Shown here in pieces: positions 6,422 through 7,776 of a stretch of 7,776 nt of DNA. Position 1 is the stretch's first letter. Every line of letters begins with the position of its first letter. The notes under the pieces are model-generated. The model was not told the origin of the DNA. It saw nothing but the letters and a program-made list of their open reading frames with translations, and did no database searches. Made by a program: the position numbers and the translations under genes. This stretch comes from Chromatiales bacterium (lineage in GTDB: Bacteria; Pseudomonadota; Gammaproteobacteria; Chromatiales; Chromatiaceae). The DNA lies in contig JAKSCN010000183.1 of NCBI GenBank assembly GCA_022360595.1, positions 1-7,776 of the forward strand, read 5' to 3'.

Positions 6422-6644
6422 ATTCCCGAGTAATCTGTTGTTAGGAGGCTCTGATCGAGTGATGATCGGATGCGTTGCATCCCGGGTGCTGCTATCTACG
6501 AATAATATTCAGACTCAACCAGAGGACCTCGCTTCATTAGTCGAATTAATCCTCTACCCTGTCGTTCTAAAAATAGATACACCTTATCTTTATTGGATTT
6601 TAGTTGCCTATTAAAGTTTCTAGTTGTCTCCCTGCTTCAGTGTG

Positions 6645-6662
6645 CCCTTAACCCTTAACCCT
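6645..6662. repeat. Short tandem repeat of CCCTTAA
   Basis: Two full CCCTTAA units plus CCCT lie in the leader about 235 bp upstream of the leucine dehydrogenase start. On the - strand this reads AGGGTTAAGGGTTAAGGG. It could be a tandem regulator site or chance. Confidence 0.6.
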
Positions 6663-6722
6663 AGAAGATTATTTAAATAGTTCAAACATGAAGAAATCTT
6701 TGATCAATTTGTGAGTAGATGC

Positions 6723-6746
6723 TTTAGGGCTAAAATCGTGCGATTT
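6723..6746. promoter_or_regulatory. Pair of adjoining dyads, possible operator
   Basis: TTTAG-GG-CTAAA (6723-6734) and AAATCG-TG-CGATTT (6733-6746) are two perfect short dyads, each with a 2-nt centre, overlapping by 2 nt. Such arrangement fits a dimeric regulator site. It is about 310-335 bp upstream of the leucine dehydrogenase start, far for a direct operator unless the leader is long. The regulator is unknown. Confidence 0.25.
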
Positions 6747-6770
6747 GCGCGTTAAAATCACCGTATTAGT

Positions 6771-6788
6771 GTTAACAGGCCCTAATTG
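6771..6788. repeat. Copy 2 of the 18-bp dispersed motif
   Basis: GTTAACAGGCCCTAATTG differs from 2101-2118 at one base (A for G at position 15) and lies in the same orientation. It contains the GTTAAC palindrome. It sits in the intergenic space between the adhesin terminator and the operon leader. Confidence 0.6.
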
Positions 6789-6806
6789 TGGTTGTATTTT
6801 GGGCAT

Positions 6807-6835
6807 AAAAAACCGGAGTTGAAAGAACTCCGGTT
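6807..6835 (-). terminator. Strong intrinsic terminator of the cadherin-repeat gene
   Basis: On the - strand AACCGGAGTT pairs with AACTCCGGTT (10-bp perfect stem, 5-nt loop), followed directly by a T-run (six Ts counting the two at the stem base). It begins 53 nt after the TAA of the cadherin-repeat protein. It is a textbook rho-independent terminator and separates that gene from the operon downstream. Confidence 0.92.
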
Positions 6836-6856
6836 AATGATTAATTGCACCTGAAT

Positions 6857-6870
6857 AAAAAAGGTTTTTT
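6857..6870. other. A6/T6 dyad ahead of the terminator
   Basis: AAAAAAGGTTTTTT is a perfect dyad lying between the stop codon of the cadherin-repeat gene and its main terminator. It is too AT-rich to be a strong terminator alone and may simply be part of the 3' untranslated region. Confidence 0.3.
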
Positions 6871-6888
6871 CGGTGCTATGTTCAATCC

Positions 6889-7776
6889 TTAAGGATCAAG
6901 GATTGAGAGCTCGGCAGTGTCGGTACCACCCCGTCCATCGCTGATAGTGTAGTGGATGGTTAGGACGGTTTTACCACTCCAGCCTGTGGGCGTCAGGGTG
7001 ATTGAACCATTGTCGTTTATCTCATAAGTGCCAATCTCCGGTGAAGGTAGATTGTCGATACTGACAACGGTGAGTTTGTCGCCATCGGGGTCATAGTCAT
7101 TGGCTAGCACTTTAACGTTGATTCTGGACATATAGGGTGTGATATGCCAATCGTTAACAGCTACGGGAGGCGTGTTGGCTATGTCCGATACAGTGACGAC
7201 GACTTGGGCGCTGCTGGTTGCGCCAGCAGCATCTTTAATGGTGTAGTTGAAGGTGTTGGTGCCAACAAAATCAGCCGCGGGTTGGTAAACGATTTTTCCG
7301 TTTTCGATGCTGGCGCTTCCGTTGGTGGGTTGTGTGACAGACACGAGTTCCATGGTGTCGCCATTGGCGTCTGTATCGTTGGCCAGCACATCGATTGTAA
7401 TCGCAACACCCTGGTTGGTGAAAGCTTCATCATTCCCCGCTATAGGCCCGTCATTGATTACCTCAATAGTGACGATGGCTTGCGACTCCGCCCCTTGAGT
7501 GTCTTTCATGGTGTAGGTGAATTCGGTTTGACCGCTAAAGCCCTGTTGGGGAGTGAAGCTCAGCACATCACCAAAGTTCTCCACGCTACCGCCCACCGGT
7601 TGGGTGACTGCGGAGATAGTCATGGTGTCGTTATCGGGATCGGTATCATTGGCCAGTACATCGATGAGAACAGCACCGCCGTTTCGCTGTGCTTGTACCT
7701 GGTCATTGGCTGCGATGGGGAACTGATTAACATAACTCTTTTCACCAAGCTCTGTGGTGACGGTGCTTTTCTCAAA
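6889..7776 (-). CDS. C-terminal part of a large cadherin-like (tandem-95/VCBS-type) repeat surface or secreted protein, 5' end outside the window
   Basis: The reading frame has no stop from 6889 to the right edge (295 visible residues), and the internal ATG at 7623 lies mid-domain, so the gene starts outside the window. Three tandem immunoglobulin-like beta-sandwich repeats are visible. Each begins Pro-x-Ala-x-Asn-Asp and carries Val-Leu-Ala-Asn-Asp followed by a calcium-type acidic motif: Thr-Asp-Pro-Asp-Asn-Asp, then Thr-Asp-Ala-Asn-Gly-Asp, then Tyr-Asp-Pro-Asp-Gly-Asp. The Val-Leu-Ala-Asn-Asp motifs are 90 and 93 residues apart. Each repeat also has the Gly-x-Thr-x-Phe-x-Tyr-Thr/x-Asp strand pair, with the last as Ile-Ser-Asp-Gly-Arg-Gly-Gly-Thr-Asp. 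Such repeats form long stalks of bacterial adhesins and exoproteins, commonly secreted by type I systems. The protein ends immediately after the third repeat (Ser-Ile-Leu-Asp-Pro) with no RTX nonapeptides, LPXTG, outer-membrane barrel or obvious secretion tail. A strong terminator follows. Confidence 0.88.
   Translation of the reverse strand, partial: FEKSTVTTELGEKSYVNQFPIAANDQVQAQRNGGAVLIDVLANDTDPDNDTMTISAVTQPVGGSVENFGDVLSFTPQQGFSGQTEFTYTMKDTQGAESQAIVTIEVINDGPIAGNDEAFTNQGVAITIDVLANDTDANGDTMELVSVTQPTNGSASIENGKIVYQPAADFVGTNTFNYTIKDAAGATSSAQVVVTVSDIANTPPVAVNDWHITPYMSRINVKVLANDYDPDGDKLTVVSIDNLPSPEIGTYEINDNGSITLTPTGWSGKTVLTIHYTISDGRGGTDTAELSILDP

Larger units (their letters stand above)
6412..6806. 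other. Leader and intergenic region upstream of the leucine dehydrogenase operon
   Basis: About 395 bases with no sizeable gene. It must hold the operon promoter (- strand), but I find no convincing -35/-10 pair. It contains a CCCTTAA tandem repeat (6645-6662), two touching dyads (6723-6734 and 6733-6746), the second copy of the 18-bp motif (6771-6788), and a 13-codon frame on the - strand (6537-6496, Met-Lys-Arg-Gly-Pro-Leu-Val-Glu-Ser-Glu-Tyr-Tyr-Ser) with only a distant GAGG upstream. This mini-frame is not enriched in Leu, Ile or Val codons, so a classical attenuator peptide is not supported. The sequence is more AT-rich than the genes on both sides. Confidence 0.5.

Noticed and set aside
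6412..6480. Extended start of leucine dehydrogenase at ATG 6480 (23 more residues)
   Set aside because: There is no Shine-Dalgarno before 6480, whereas ATG 6411 has AGGAG at 5 nt and gives the expected family length.
6645..6662. Telomere-like or CRISPR-like repeat
   Set aside because: There are only two and a half units of 7 bp with no spacers, far too few for either.
7621..7623. ATG at 7623 as the true start of the cadherin-repeat protein
   Set aside because: The same frame continues upstream to the window edge and encodes the matching first half of another repeat, so the ATG is internal.

Overview
The window looks like a chromosomal segment of a free-living or symbiotic Gammaproteobacterium with roughly balanced GC content. 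The evidence is the set of gene families: a YafK/DpaA-type L,D-transpeptidase-fold protein, a membrane-anchored prohibitin-like SPFH protein, a leucine dehydrogenase plus branched-chain 2-oxoacid dehydrogenase operon, and a cadherin-like repeat protein. The sequence alone does not fix the genus. No RNA genes, transposase, CRISPR array or phage genes are visible.

Left part (1-2046, + strand). The window opens with a perfect 58-bp inverted repeat (1-58 against 176-233) around a 117-bp spacer. The right arm covers the start region of a periplasmic L,D-transpeptidase-fold protein (199-918, best start ATG 199). After a 186-bp gap comes a 313-residue SPFH/band-7 protein (1105-2046) starting at a GTG with a good ribosome binding site.

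Middle (2112-6411, - strand). A tight four-gene operon, read right to left, encodes leucine (branched-chain amino acid) dehydrogenase, E1 alpha, E1 beta and E2 of a branched-chain 2-oxoacid dehydrogenase. The dehydrogenase turns leucine, valine or isoleucine into 2-oxoacids, and the complex turns these into branched acyl-CoAs for catabolism or as primers for branched fatty acids. Each gene has a clear Shine-Dalgarno sequence, and spacings are 26 nt, 3 nt and a 4-nt ATGA overlap. No E3 (lipoamide dehydrogenase) gene lies in the window. The E2 has Thr where the family's DHRxxDG active-site motif normally has Asp. The operon converges on the SPFH gene, with an 11-bp hairpin between them.

Right part (6412-7776). 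About 480 bp without a large gene holds the operon's leader and small dyads. It also holds a copy of an 18-bp motif found again at the operon's far end, and a strong intrinsic terminator on the - strand. That terminator closes the C-terminal end of a large surface or secreted protein built of about 90-residue cadherin-like repeats with calcium-type DxDxD motifs. This protein continues beyond the right edge.

I do not see a convincing new multi-gene system. The items most worth checking are the perfect inverted repeat at the left edge (assembly chimera, or a real rearrangement placing two different 5' ends on the same gene), the atypical E2 active site, and the adhesin-like protein that ends without a recognisable secretion or anchoring module.
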